Part shown: piece after piece, positions 32,921 to 44,657 of the stretch
Position numbering within the stretch: position 1 is the first letter of the stretch
Layout: each line of letters begins with the position of its first letter
NCBI RefSeq assembly: GCF_963677305.1
Contig: NZ_OY781925.1
Coordinates: 495,501-559,500, forward strand
Length of the DNA stretch: 64,000 bases
Direction: 5' to 3'
Source of the DNA: an uncultured Holophaga sp.
GTDB lineage: Bacteria; Acidobacteriota; Holophagae; Holophagales; Holophagaceae
Notes under the pieces: model-generated
What the model saw: the letters and a program-made list of their open reading frames with translations, nothing else
The model's database searches: none
Told to the model about the DNA's origin: nothing
Made by a program: the position numbers and the translations under genes

Positions 32921-34110
32921 CATGAGCCGAAGACCTGTCGCAGGTACGCCAGAAAGGAGGGGTCCTCGCAGAGGGCCTTGCCTGGAGTGTCGGAGAGCTT
33001 TCCGACGGGCTGACCGTTGCAGCGGACCATCTTCATCACGATGTTCAGCGGGTCCAGGCCAGTGTCGTTGGTGAGGTTGGTGCCGATGCCGAAGGCGCAG
33101 GGGATGCGCCCGGCGAAGTGCCCATGCAGGGCCAGGGCCCTGGGGATGTCCAGGCTGTCGGAGAAGACGAAGCGCTTGGTGGCCGGATCGATGTGGAGGC
33201 TCCGGTAGTGCGCCAGGGCCTTCTCGCCCCAGGCGAAGGGATCCCCCGAGTCGTGGCGGAGTCCGTCGAAGAGCTTGGCGAAGTACAGGTCGAAGTCGGC
33301 GAGGAAGGCATCCATGGAGATGACATCCGTCAGGGCGATCCCGAGGTCCCCCCGGTACTCCTGGACCCAGCCCTCCAGGGCCGCCTTCTGGAAGTCCCGC
33401 AGGCGGATGCCGAAGCCCTGGTAGGCCTGGAGATACTCATGGGCCATGGTGCCGGCCGGCGGAAGCCCCAGCACCCGGGCCAGATGGACATTGGAGGTGC
33501 CCCGGAAGCTGGCGGGCAGCTCCCGGGCCAGGGTCCGGAGCATCTCTTCCTGCCAGGGGCCCGAGTAGCGCCGCCTCAGGCCGAAGTCGAAGAGCAGAAA
33601 GGGCGGGGCCCCGCTGGAAAGGGTCTCGTACTCCTGCACCAGACGGATCTTGGCCTGCAGGCGCCCCCGGGCGGCGGCGAGATCGGCATCCGGGTCACCG
33701 AGCCTACGGAAGTAGAGCTCATTCACGATATAGAGGGCGAAGATCTCGAAGCCCATCACATGCACCATGGGGCCTTGGGCCTCGAGGGTCAGCTCCTCCC
33801 CCCGGACCCCCACCTCGATGAAGCGGCGCTGAAAGCGGAAGACCGAGAGGAAGTCCACGAAGTCGCTCTTGAGAAAGCGCAGGGTGCGGAGGTAGTCCAG
33901 CTCCGCACCTGTGAAGGAGAGGGAGCAGAGCTGGTCCAGTTCGGCCTCCACAGCCTCCTTCAGCTCCGCCAGGGGGAAGGCCGGGGTGTTCCGGCAGCGG
34001 AAGCTGTAGGCCGCCTGGGCCCCGGGGTGCCTGTGGAGCAGGGCCTGCCACATGGTGAACTTGTAGAGGTCGTTCTCCAGAAGGCTCTGGACGATGGGTT
34101 CACCAGGCAT
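32920..34110 (-). CDS. pncB: Nicotinate phosphoribosyltransferase
   Basis: 396 aa, the enterobacterial PncB size class. It makes nicotinate mononucleotide from nicotinate and PRPP in NAD salvage. Recognisable parts: the start [17 protein letters not shown], the phospho-histidine/PRPP segments ([30 protein letters not shown]), and [22 protein letters not shown]. The ATG follows GGAGCAGGAG. Divergent from gatB with 61 nt between them. Confidence 0.96.
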   Translation of the reverse strand: MPGEPIVQSLLENDLYKFTMWQALLHRHPGAQAAYSFRCRNTPAFPLAELKEAVEAELDQLCSLSFTGAELDYLRTLRFLKSDFVDFLSVFRFQRRFIEVGVRGEELTLEAQGPMVHVMGFEIFALYIVNELYFRRLGDPDADLAAARGRLQAKIRLVQEYETLSSGAPPFLLFDFGLRRRYSGPWQEEMLRTLARELPASFRGTSNVHLARVLGLPPAGTMAHEYLQAYQGFGIRLRDFQKAALEGWVQEYRGDLGIALTDVISMDAFLADFDLYFAKLFDGLRHDSGDPFAWGEKALAHYRSLHIDPATKRFVFSDSLDIPRALALHGHFAGRIPCAFGIGTNLTNDTGLDPLNIVMKMVRCNGQPVGKLSDTPGKALCEDPSFLAYLRQVFGS

Positions 34111-34171
34111 GACAGGGCTCCTGCTCCATCATGGCACGCAGGGACGGCTACACTTTCACCTGGGAGTGTCC

Positions 34172-35602
34172 ATGAAGCCTGGGTTTGAAGCGGTCATCGG
34201 TCTGGAGGTCCATGTCCAGCTCCTGACGCAGTCCAAGATGTTCTGCGGCTGCCGGAACGGATACGGGGGCGAGCCCAACTCGCGCACCTGTCCGGTCTGC
34301 CTGGCGCTGCCGGGGGCCCTGCCGGTGGTGAACGCGGAAGCCATCCGCATGGCCATCGCCTTCGGGCTGGCGGTCCACGGCGATATCCGGGAGGAGAGCC
34401 CCTTCTATCGGAAGCAGTACTTCTATCAGGACCTGCCCAAGGGCTACCAGATCACCCAGGGGCCCGTGGCCATCGTGGAGAACGGGTGGCTGGAGGTGGA
34501 AGGCCGCCGTTGCCGCATCGAGCGGGCCCACCTGGAGGAGGACTCGGGCAAGAGCAGCCATGAGCTGAGCCCCCAGGCCTCCCTGGTGGACCTGAACCGG
34601 GCAGGGGTCCCCCTTCTGGAGCTTGTAGGCGCCCCCGACCTCCGCAGCCCCCAGGAGGCCTACGATTGCCTCAAGGCCCTCCACCACCTGGTGACCTACC
34701 TGGGGCTCTGCGACGGGAACATGGAGGAGGGCAGCCTGCGCTGCGATGCCAATGTCTCGGTGCGCCGGGAGGGGGAGACGGGTTTCGGGACCCGGGTGGA
34801 GGTGAAGAACCTCAACTCCTTCCGGAATGTCCGCCTGGCTCTCGAACACGAGATCGAACGCCACATTGCGCTTCTGGAGAGGGGCGAGTCCTTCGCCCAG
34901 GAGACCCGCGGCTGGGATGCGGAGCGCGGCGAGACCCGCCCCCAGCGCAGCAAGGAGGCGGCCATGGACTACCGCTACTTCCCGGAGCCCGACCTGCCTA
35001 CCCTGAAGGTCGATGCGGCAGAGGTGGAGGCCGTTCGCGCCGCCCTGCCGGAGCTGCCGGAGGCCCGGAAGGCCCGCTTCCGGGATGCCTTCGGGCTTAC
35101 GGACTACGAGGCGGGGATGCTCCTCCAGACCCGGGCCTTCGCAGACTTCTTCGAGGCCGTGGCGGGTGTGGCGGGCAACGGCAAGCAGGCCTGCAACTGG
35201 ATGCTGGGCGAGCTGAGCCGCACCCTCAATGACCGTGGCGTCACCCTGGAGGCCCTGGGCCTGGAGCCACGGCTCCTGGGGGACCTGATACGGCTCGTGG
35301 AGGCCGGGACCATCAACCTCAACACGGCCAAGGAAGGGGTCTTTCCAGCCCTCTTGGCGGGCGAGGGCGGTCCGGCGGAGATCGTGGAGCGGCGAGGCCT
35401 GGCCCAGGTCTCGGATACAGGGGCCATCCGCCTCCTGGTGGAGCAGGTCCTGGCCTCCCACCCCGAGCAGGTGGTCCAGTTGAAGGGGGGCAATGCCAAG
35501 CTCCGGGGCTTCCTGGTCGGGCAGGTCATGAAGCAGGGCAAGGGCAAGGTGAATCCTCAGATGGTGAACGAGGTGCTGGATGCGCTCCTTGCAGAGTCCT
35601 GA
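34172..35602 (+). CDS. gatB: Aspartyl/glutamyl-tRNA(Asn/Gln) amidotransferase subunit B
   Basis: 476 aa from the ATG at 34172 (GGGAG upstream). GatB is the kinase/tRNA-binding subunit of GatCAB, which converts Glu-tRNA(Gln) and Asp-tRNA(Asn) to the amidated forms. Typical blocks: EAVIGLEVHVQLLTQSKMFC, PNSRTCPVCLALPGALPV, RKQYFYQDLPKGYQITQ, GSLRCDANVSVR, EVKNLNSFRNV and the C-terminal YqeY-like tail domain ending VNPQMVNEVL. gatA and gatC are not in the window. Confidence 0.97.
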   Translation: MKPGFEAVIGLEVHVQLLTQSKMFCGCRNGYGGEPNSRTCPVCLALPGALPVVNAEAIRMAIAFGLAVHGDIREESPFYRKQYFYQDLPKGYQITQGPVAIVENGWLEVEGRRCRIERAHLEEDSGKSSHELSPQASLVDLNRAGVPLLELVGAPDLRSPQEAYDCLKALHHLVTYLGLCDGNMEEGSLRCDANVSVRREGETGFGTRVEVKNLNSFRNVRLALEHEIERHIALLERGESFAQETRGWDAERGETRPQRSKEAAMDYRYFPEPDLPTLKVDAAEVEAVRAALPELPEARKARFRDAFGLTDYEAGMLLQTRAFADFFEAVAGVAGNGKQACNWMLGELSRTLNDRGVTLEALGLEPRLLGDLIRLVEAGTINLNTAKEGVFPALLAGEGGPAEIVERRGLAQVSDTGAIRLLVEQVLASHPEQVVQLKGGNAKLRGFLVGQVMKQGKGKVNPQMVNEVLDALLAES

Positions 35603-35861
35603 GCCCTTTGGCCAACCCCGCGACCGCATCGTCCGGCACGACTGCTTCCGGCAGGTCTATCTGGGGCAGGTGGCGGACCCCCTTTTTCCGCCCCATCCCG
35701 GCCCGCCCGAGACCCCCATGGACGAGCTCACGCGGGTGGCCCTGGAGGACCCGGCGGCCCACTGCCTGAACATTCCCAATGATGAACCCACGGTCTGGCG
35801 TGTGGTGTTTCTCATCCTCTTTGCGGTCCTGGCCCTGGGGACGGTCTTCGTGATGCGCTGA
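35580..35861 (+). CDS. Small single-span membrane protein, unknown
   Basis: 93 aa, overlapping the end of gatB by 23 nt and finishing 2 nt before the convergent hybrid kinase. It ends in one clear hydrophobic segment (WRVVFLILFAVLALGTVFVM), giving a C-tail-anchored topology; the first 70 residues are Pro/Asp-rich and unfamiliar. An internal ATG (residue 47) would give a 47-aa protein. I do not recognise it. The membrane segment and coupling to gatB argue that it is real, though it could be a chance frame. Confidence 0.5.
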   Translation: MRSLQSPEPFGQPRDRIVRHDCFRQVYLGQVADPLFPPHPGPPETPMDELTRVALEDPAAHCLNIPNDEPTVWRVVFLILFAVLALGTVFVMR

Positions 35862-35863
35862 GT

Positions 35864-38137
35864 TCATTTGGAAAGCAGGGCCACTTGCTTTTCGAAGTCT
35901 TTCATCATGAAGGGCTTGCCCAGTACGGCGACCTTCGGGATGGCGCGGAGCTTCTGGGCCATGTCGTCCTCCACGAAGCCGCTGGTGACCAGCACCGGCA
36001 GCTCTGGGAGCATGATCCGGAGGCGGTGGAGGGTCTCCAGGCCGCCGATGCCGGGCATGTTCAGGTCCAGGATGGCCAGATCCACCTGGAGGCCCGCCTC
36101 CAGGCGGCGCAGGGCCTCCAGGCCGCCCGAGGCGGTCTGGACCTGATGCCCCATGAGCTCCAGGAGGGGCACCAGGGTGCGGATGATCAGCTCGTCGTCG
36201 TCCACCAGCAGGATCCGGAGGATCTGCTGGGCGTGGATGATCGCGTCTTCGTGCAGGTCCACCGCCACGGGCTGGGTGATGAGGGCGGGGAAGCCCAGGG
36301 TGATGCGGGTGCCCTTGCCCACAGTGCTCCGGAGGTCCAGGGTGCCGCCGTGGGCCTTGACGGTCCCATAGACGATGGAGAGCCCCAGGCCGGTGCCCTT
36401 GCCCGCAGGCTTGGTGGTGAAGAAGGGCTCCATGGCGCGGGCCAGGACATCCGGGCTCATGCCCTCCCCACTGTCCTCCACGGTGATCTCCACCCAGTCG
36501 GGGCGGGCCAGGTGGGTGCCCAGGCGGAGGCGCCCTCCTCCCGGCATGGCGTCACAGGCGTTGACACAGAGGTTCATGAGGACGTTGGCGAGAGCCGAGG
36601 GCTCTCCCATGATCTCCGGAAGGGGGCTCTCGTGCTGGACCTCGATGAGGACCCGCTTGAAGGTGGTGTGCTCCAGGAGGCTGGCCTCCTGGTCCACCAG
36701 GGCGTTCAGGTCCACAGGCACCGGGTCCTGGACCTCTTTGCGGGCGAAGTCCGTCAGCCCCTTGACCAGGTCCCGGCCGCGCACCGCCGCCTGGGCGATG
36801 ACATCAGCCTTGCGGACCAGGGCAGTGTCCTCCGCATACTGGCTTTGAAGCAGGTTGGCCATGGCCAGGATGGCCCCCAGGACATTGTTCATATCGTGGG
36901 AGAGCCCGCCCGCAAGACGGCCCACGCTCTCGATGCGCTGGAGGTGGGCCAGCTCCTGCTCCATCTGCTGCTGGCGCTCCCGGGCCGCACGGATCTCCGT
37001 GACATCCTGGATGAGGTCCATCTGGAAGCGCTCCCCCCCCAGCTGGATGATCTCGGTGCTGAGCATGGCCGTGCCGGGGAGCCCAGAGCTCCGCTGGAAG
37101 GCCATCTCGAAGTTCCGCAGATAGCCGTTCACCTCGATGGCTTCTCGAGCCCGCTGTAGCTGCATGGGGTTGGCCCAGAAGCCCAGGGCTTCGAGGGTGG
37201 CTCCGGCCACCCTGGAGAGGGGCAGGCCCGAAAGCTCCAGGAAGGCTGGGTTGGCGTCCAGGACCCGTTCGTCAGAGTGCCGACTCAGCAGGATGGCGAA
37301 GGGTGAGGCCAGGAAGACCGCCATGAAGCGCTCTTCGCTGGCCCGCTGGCGGGCCTCGGCATCCTTGCGGGCCTGGATGTCCTCCACCACCGCCACCAGA
37401 TAGTCCGGCGCCCCTTTGAGGTTCCGCACGAGACTCAGGGAGAGGGAGACCCAGACGGGGGTGCCATCCTTCCGGATATTGGGCTTCTCCTGGGTGAAGG
37501 AGGGTCCATTCCCGCTGACCAGCTTCTGGATACCGGCCTGGGTGATCTTGTTCTCCTCGGGGGGGCTGAGCTCACGGTTGGAGAGGCCGATCAGCTCCTC
37601 CCGTTCATAGCCCAGGATCTCGCAGAGGCGCTGGTTGGCATTGATGATCCGCCCGTCCAGGGTGACCTGGGCGATGCCTACGGCGGCCTGCTCGAAGGTG
37701 GCCAGGAAGCGGGCCTCCGAGGCGGCCAGGGCCTGGAGGGTCTGCATCTGGGAGCGCAGGGCCTGGCTGCCCCGGACGGCGGTCTGCAGGGCCGAAGGGA
37801 GCCTTGCAGGGCGGTCCTTGAGGACGAAGTCTTTCACCCCCAGCTTGACGAGGCTCACGGCCTCCTCCTCGCCCACGCTCCCGGAGAAGAGCACCACCGG
37901 GAGGTTCGGGTTCCGTCCCTGGATGAGGGCCAGGGCCTCCCGGAAGGGGAGTCCGGGGAGGGAGTAGTCAGAGAGGACCGCGTCCCAGAGATCCTGGTCC
38001 AGGGCCCGGAGCAGACTTTCCTGCCGATCCACCCGTTGGGCGTCGATCTGGAAGCCCTCCTTCTCGAGGAGGCGCAGGGCCAGGAGGTAGTCGGCTTCGG
38101 TGTCCTCCAGCACCAGGAGTCGGAGGGTGCGGGTCAT
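35864..38137 (-). CDS. Hybrid histidine kinase: REC-PAS-PAS-HisKA-HATPase-REC
   Basis: 757 aa, cytoplasmic (no membrane segment). Domains: N-terminal receiver at 5-120 with phospho-Asp in WDAVLSDYSLPGLPF; PAS near 140-260 (ATFEQAAVGIAQVTLDGRII); PAS near 270-385; HisKA with His in GGLSHDMNNVLGAIL near 411; HATPase with MNLCVNACDAMPGGG and GTGLGLSIV; C-terminal receiver at about 640-757 with phospho-Asp in DLAILDLNMPGIGG. It should receive phosphate at its N-terminal receiver, perhaps from the kinase two genes upstream, and relay it internally. The start overlaps the stop of the response regulator gene by 4 nt. Confidence 0.92.
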   Translation of the reverse strand: MTRTLRLLVLEDTEADYLLALRLLEKEGFQIDAQRVDRQESLLRALDQDLWDAVLSDYSLPGLPFREALALIQGRNPNLPVVLFSGSVGEEEAVSLVKLGVKDFVLKDRPARLPSALQTAVRGSQALRSQMQTLQALAASEARFLATFEQAAVGIAQVTLDGRIINANQRLCEILGYEREELIGLSNRELSPPEENKITQAGIQKLVSGNGPSFTQEKPNIRKDGTPVWVSLSLSLVRNLKGAPDYLVAVVEDIQARKDAEARQRASEERFMAVFLASPFAILLSRHSDERVLDANPAFLELSGLPLSRVAGATLEALGFWANPMQLQRAREAIEVNGYLRNFEMAFQRSSGLPGTAMLSTEIIQLGGERFQMDLIQDVTEIRAARERQQQMEQELAHLQRIESVGRLAGGLSHDMNNVLGAILAMANLLQSQYAEDTALVRKADVIAQAAVRGRDLVKGLTDFARKEVQDPVPVDLNALVDQEASLLEHTTFKRVLIEVQHESPLPEIMGEPSALANVLMNLCVNACDAMPGGGRLRLGTHLARPDWVEITVEDSGEGMSPDVLARAMEPFFTTKPAGKGTGLGLSIVYGTVKAHGGTLDLRSTVGKGTRITLGFPALITQPVAVDLHEDAIIHAQQILRILLVDDDELIIRTLVPLLELMGHQVQTASGGLEALRRLEAGLQVDLAILDLNMPGIGGLETLHRLRIMLPELPVLVTSGFVEDDMAQKLRAIPKVAVLGKPFMMKDFEKQVALLSK

Positions 38138-38565
38138 GATCCGTCCTCCGGAAGCTGAGGCGGCTCGTTGACCAGGGCCCAGTAGGTGCCCACCCTTGAC
38201 ACGGTCTCAGCGAACTCCGCAAAGTCCACTGGCTTGCGGACGAAGCTGTTGGCACCACCCTCCCAGCAGCGGAGCCGGTCCTGCTCCTCATCCGAGGAGG
38301 TCAGGATGGCCACCGGCAGGAGGCGGGTCCGGGACTCCTCCCGGACCCGGGTCAGGACCTCGATGCCTCCGATCCGCGGCAGCCCGAGGTCCAGAAGGAC
38401 CACGCAGGGGAGCGGGGCCGATGGATCCAGGAGTCGGTCCAGGGCCTGCTGGCCGTCCCTGGCCACCTCAATGGGATTGGCGATCCTGGCCTTCTCAAGG
38501 GCCCGGAGGGTCAGCATCTCGTCTTGGGGGTTGTCCTCCACCAGCAGGATGGGTCTCAAGTGCAT
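38134..38565 (-). CDS. Single-domain response regulator (Rcp1/CheY-like)
   Basis: 143 aa, one receiver domain and a short tail. The acidic pocket is in ILLVEDNPQDEML, the phospho-Asp in CVVLLDLGLPRIGG near residue 64, the Thr/Ser in VAILTSSDEEQD and the Lys in NSFVRKPVDF near 112. The loop after the phospho-Asp and the long alpha-4 match the Rcp1 subgroup, which typically partners phytochrome-like or multi-PAS kinases. It overlaps both neighbours (10 nt with the upstream kinase, 4 nt with the hybrid kinase), so it likely shuttles phosphate between them. Confidence 0.93.
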   Translation of the reverse strand: MHLRPILLVEDNPQDEMLTLRALEKARIANPIEVARDGQQALDRLLDPSAPLPCVVLLDLGLPRIGGIEVLTRVREESRTRLLPVAILTSSDEEQDRLRCWEGGANSFVRKPVDFAEFAETVSRVGTYWALVNEPPQLPEDGS

Positions 38566-41165
38566 GGCCGGGCCTCCTGGGGTCGGGGCAGGGTGACGGT
38601 GAAGGCAGCCCCCCGGCCGGGGGCTGCCTGGGCCTTGATGCGGCCGCCGTGTCGGTTGATGATGCGCTGGACCGTGGCCAGGCCGATCCCGAGGCCGGGG
38701 AACTCATCCTGGCGGTGGAGGCGCTGGAAGATCTGGAAGAGCTTGGTGGCGTACGTCATGTCGAAGCCGGCCCCATTGTCGGCCACGGTGAAGGTCTGAT
38801 CATCGCCCTTCAGGGTGATCCGGGCTCCGGGGGCCCGTCCCGTGTATTTCCAGGCGTTGCCCAGCAGATTCCGGAGCACGTCGGTGAGCAGCTTCGGGTC
38901 TCCCCAGGCCCGCAGGCCGGGCTGTATCTCCCAGGTCACGCTGCGGCCGGGCTCTGCGATCTCCAGGCCCTCCCGCAGGGATCCGGCGATGGTTGAGAGG
39001 TCCACCCACTGGCGGTTCAGCTCACTCCGGCTGAGCCGGCTGAGCAGGAGGATCCCGTCGATCAAGTCCGACATCCGCTGGCTGGCCTGGACCACCTGCT
39101 CGAGGTAGACCTGTTCTGTGCCCTGGAGCCTCGGCCCCAGGTCCTCCCGGAGGGCCTGGCTGAAGCCGATCATGGCCCGCAGGGGGGCCCGCAGGTCGTG
39201 GGAGACCGCATAGGCGAAGCTGGAGAGCTCCTCATTGGCGGTCTCCAGTTCCGCCGTGCGCTCCCGGACCCGGTGTTCGAGGGTCTGGTTCATCCGCTGG
39301 ATCTCGGCGGAGAGGCGGAAGGATTCGCTCACATCGCGTCCCACCACGACGGCGCTCTCCACCTCCCCACGACTGTTGTGGATGGGAGCGTAGCTGTAGC
39401 TGCCGATCCAGGAGACTCCCAGATCGGTGCGGGTCAGGCGGTAGAGGGCGTTGGTGGCGACCTCGCCCCGGATGGCGCGGGGGACGGGCCAGGACTCCAG
39501 GGGGACAGGGGTGCCGTCGAGTTCGGTGACCAGGAAGCGGAGGGGATAATCCGCCAGGGCATGGGAACACTCCTCGGCGCTGGTGAAGCGATGGAAGGCG
39601 GGGAAGGCGCTGTTGTATTCCATGACCTGTCCTGTCCCATCCGTGATGCAGACGGCGTCCTGGATACTCTCCAGCGCTGCGCTGAGCTTCTCCTGGCTCT
39701 CCTTCAGGGCGCGTTCGGCCTCCATGCGTTCGGTCACATCGTGGACCACGGTGCAGACCAGGGTGCGACCCAGGAGGGGCAGGGGGCCGCTGAAGGCCTC
39801 CACATCCCGGACGCTGCCGTCGGCCCGGCGGTGCCGGAAGACGAAGCGCCGCTGCACGCCCTCGATCGAGCGCGCCATGGCCAGGCTCGCGTCCTCCGGG
39901 GGGAGGGTGTTGATCTGGAAGATCCGCATCGTCCGGAGCTGATCCACCGTCCATCCATAAAAGGCGGCGGCGGCTGGGTTGGCATCGACGATCCGCCCGT
40001 CCGCCGGGTCCAGGATCAGCATGACGGACTGATTGTCCTGGAAGATACTGCGGTAGCGCTGCTCGCTCTCCTGGAGCGTGTCCTGGATCAGGACATGCTC
40101 CGTGATGTCCTCGGAGAAGAAGACAATGCCCCCGATGGGCTCCCCGGGAGCCCGCCAGGGCAGCACCTCCCACTTGAGCCACTGGGTGTGTCCGTCTGCC
40201 CGGACGAAGGGATCTCGCTCGGCTCGCAGCGTTTCGCCGGCCTGCCCACGGCGGTGAATCTCCCGCCACCGCTCAGGGATCTCCGGGAATATGTCGTAGT
40301 GGCACTTGCCCCGGATATCGCATCCAGCAAGGCCAAAGTCCTCCAACCAGCGGCGGCTGACGGCTAGGTAGCGCATTTCCCGGTCGAACATGGCCATGGC
40401 AGCCGGGGCGTGATCGATGAAGACCTGGAGCCGGGCCTCGCTCTCCTGAAGGGCCTCCTGGGATCGTACCTGTTCCGAAATGTCCTCGGAGAAGAAGACC
40501 AGGCCGCCAATGCCTCCGATGGCATCCCGCCAGGGCATGACCCGCCACTTGAGCCAGTACGTGCGTCCATCGCTACGGACGAATGCATCCCGGTCCGCCG
40601 TGAGGGTCTCACCGGCAAGCGCCCGGCGATGGATCGCCTTCCACCGTTCAGGAATATCCGGGAAGACCTCGTAGTGGGAGCGCCCGATCAGGTTCTGGTC
40701 TCCCAGGGCGAAGTCTTCCATCCAGCGGTGGCTCACGGCCAGGTAGCGCATCTCCCGGTCGAACATGGCCATGGAGGCCGGGGCGTGGTCGATGAGGAGC
40801 TGGAGGTGGGTCTTGCTCTGCTTCAGATCCGAGGCCGTCCGGACCTGGATCCGGTAGAGCTGTTCCTGGCTCAGGCTGAAGAGGATCCCCATGATGCAGA
40901 AGGTGATCGTGGAGATGAGGGAGCCCTCGGCATGGAGTCCCTGGGCATGGGGTACGAAGAAGGCATAGCCCAGGGCTGTGCTCAGGAGGGTGGCATACAG
41001 GCCTGTGAGCAGTCCTCCCAGCCAGGCACTGGTCAGGACGGCGGGGTAGAAGAGGAGCCAGGACAGTGGACGGATCCAGGGCCAGAAGAGGCTCTGGGCC
41101 CCCAGGGCGATCAGGGGCATGGCCAGGGCCAGCAGGGTGCGGGATCTGGGCGCTGGGTTTCGCAT
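38556..41165 (-). CDS. Membrane histidine kinase with DUF4118 and four PAS domains
   Basis: 869 aa. Layout: a four-helix KdpD-type DUF4118 membrane domain at about 10-105; PAS1 (about 125-245) and PAS2 (about 250-370), which are near-identical repeats (LLIDHAPASMAMFDREMRYLAVS and FIDHAPAAMAMFDREMRYLAVS, shown in part); PAS3 and PAS4; HisKA with His in SYAVSHDLRAPLRAMIGFS near 655; and HATPase with NLLGNAWKYTG. This is the phytochrome-like HisKA class. The ATG at 41165 is chosen for the TM start, though its ribosome site is poor. The open frame extends another 2.5 kb upstream, but that is the antisense of leuS. Confidence 0.9.
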   Translation of the reverse strand: MRNPAPRSRTLLALAMPLIALGAQSLFWPWIRPLSWLLFYPAVLTSAWLGGLLTGLYATLLSTALGYAFFVPHAQGLHAEGSLISTITFCIMGILFSLSQEQLYRIQVRTASDLKQSKTHLQLLIDHAPASMAMFDREMRYLAVSHRWMEDFALGDQNLIGRSHYEVFPDIPERWKAIHRRALAGETLTADRDAFVRSDGRTYWLKWRVMPWRDAIGGIGGLVFFSEDISEQVRSQEALQESEARLQVFIDHAPAAMAMFDREMRYLAVSRRWLEDFGLAGCDIRGKCHYDIFPEIPERWREIHRRGQAGETLRAERDPFVRADGHTQWLKWEVLPWRAPGEPIGGIVFFSEDITEHVLIQDTLQESEQRYRSIFQDNQSVMLILDPADGRIVDANPAAAAFYGWTVDQLRTMRIFQINTLPPEDASLAMARSIEGVQRRFVFRHRRADGSVRDVEAFSGPLPLLGRTLVCTVVHDVTERMEAERALKESQEKLSAALESIQDAVCITDGTGQVMEYNSAFPAFHRFTSAEECSHALADYPLRFLVTELDGTPVPLESWPVPRAIRGEVATNALYRLTRTDLGVSWIGSYSYAPIHNSRGEVESAVVVGRDVSESFRLSAEIQRMNQTLEHRVRERTAELETANEELSSFAYAVSHDLRAPLRAMIGFSQALREDLGPRLQGTEQVYLEQVVQASQRMSDLIDGILLLSRLSRSELNRQWVDLSTIAGSLREGLEIAEPGRSVTWEIQPGLRAWGDPKLLTDVLRNLLGNAWKYTGRAPGARITLKGDDQTFTVADNGAGFDMTYATKLFQIFQRLHRQDEFPGLGIGLATVQRIINRHGGRIKAQAAPGRGAAFTVTLPRPQEARPCT

Positions 41166-41324
41166 GGCAGGGGGCCTGGCTTGGAGGGGGGCCAGAGAGG
41201 TGGCCCTATCCTCCTCGGGTTGGAGGCGATGTCTCTTGAACTCTGGCGGGGTCTGCGGGACAGGCAGCGCTGTAGACTGAAGGTTTGATGCTTTGATGCT
41301 TTGCCGCAGAGTCCTGGAGAGACC

Positions 41325-43778
<2,454 letters not shown>

Positions 43779-43794
43779 GACTGGGGGTCCGGTC

Positions 43795-43965
43795 GGGCTT
43801 GGGTCCCGCTCTCCACACGGAGGGCGGGTTCTTCAGAGCCTGCAGCCAGCCGTTCTTCCCGCCCCCTCCATCCTGGCTGGAGCAATGTTTTCCGGCCCCA
43901 GACACCCTATGCCAGGCCGCTCCAGGGCATTCATCCCTGGGAATCCGTGCCCACATCCGTGGCCC
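43795..43965 (-). repeat. Dispersed intergenic element, copy C (truncated)
   Basis: Read on the minus strand from 43965 it begins GGGCCACGGATGTG, continues with a second CACGGAT motif, and contains TAGGGTGTCTGGGGCC, identical to copy B at 60767-60782. A GC-rich hairpin (GGAGGGGGCGGG with CCCGCCCTCC) occupies its second half. The far end is lost where it meets the leuS stop. It accounts for most of the 264-nt gap downstream of leuS. Confidence 0.8.
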
Positions 43966-44042
43966 AGCTTTCGTCCCCGTCCATACTGACGAGGCTCAGT
44001 CAGGCTGATCATCAGGGGCCAGGATGGGGGTAAGGTCCCGGA

Positions 44043-44657
44043 TCAGATGTGCCAGACCGCCTGGGGCACGGGCTGGGCCACGCTGTGGACCTCATGGTCG
44101 TGCTGTTCCAGCTCGTGGTGATCGAAGTCCTGGTCCTGGTCGTGTCTCGCCTCCTGGCCACGGACGGGCTTGGGGCGCCAGGGCTTCCAGATGCCGATCA
44201 TGGCGGCCAGGATGATGGTGGCGGCCTGGACGGTCCCCAGGAGGGTCAGCCAGAAGAGCTCATGCTGATAGACCGGATCCTGGAGGGCGGCGATGCCGAG
44301 CCGCTTGGAGATCTCCGGGAGGTGCTGGGTCCAGGGGCGCAGCCACCAGGTTCCGGTGATGATGCCGAAGAGGTTGATGACCCACTTGGCCGTGATCCAC
44401 CGGTATTTGAGCCAACCCCATTTGGTATAGAGGGAGAAGCCCAGGGCGGTAAGGAAGCAGCCCACAGCCCCCGGGATGATGATGAAGTCGTCCACGAAGC
44501 GCTTGGCCAGATCGGCGCCGTAGAGGGCTGTGGCGTCCTTCGGGTGGAGGAAGAGGTTCATCAGAGCCAGGGTGACGATGCCCACCAACCAGAGCTCAGA
44601 GAAGAAGACATGGACACACTTGAGTGTCTTCTGGCTCTTGGGGGTGATGCGCTTCAT
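44043..44657 (-). CDS. Four-helix membrane protein (DUF2269-like) with His/Asp-rich tail
   Basis: 204 aa from the ATG at 44657. Four hydrophobic segments are seen (near 22-42, 62-80, 95-112, 138-158), with CVHVFFSELWLVGIVTLALM at the first. The layout (His near the end of the first helix, WxxxKW motifs such as YRWITAKWVINLFG) resembles DUF2269-type integral membrane proteins. After the last helix comes a hydrophilic tail of about 40 residues, very rich in His, Asp, Glu and Gln (RHDQDQDFDHHELEQHDHEV), which could bind metal. Function unknown. The upstream 474 nt have no gene. Confidence 0.72.
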   Translation of the reverse strand: MKRITPKSQKTLKCVHVFFSELWLVGIVTLALMNLFLHPKDATALYGADLAKRFVDDFIIIPGAVGCFLTALGFSLYTKWGWLKYRWITAKWVINLFGIITGTWWLRPWTQHLPEISKRLGIAALQDPVYQHELFWLTLLGTVQAATIILAAMIGIWKPWRPKPVRGQEARHDQDQDFDHHELEQHDHEVHSVAQPVPQAVWHI

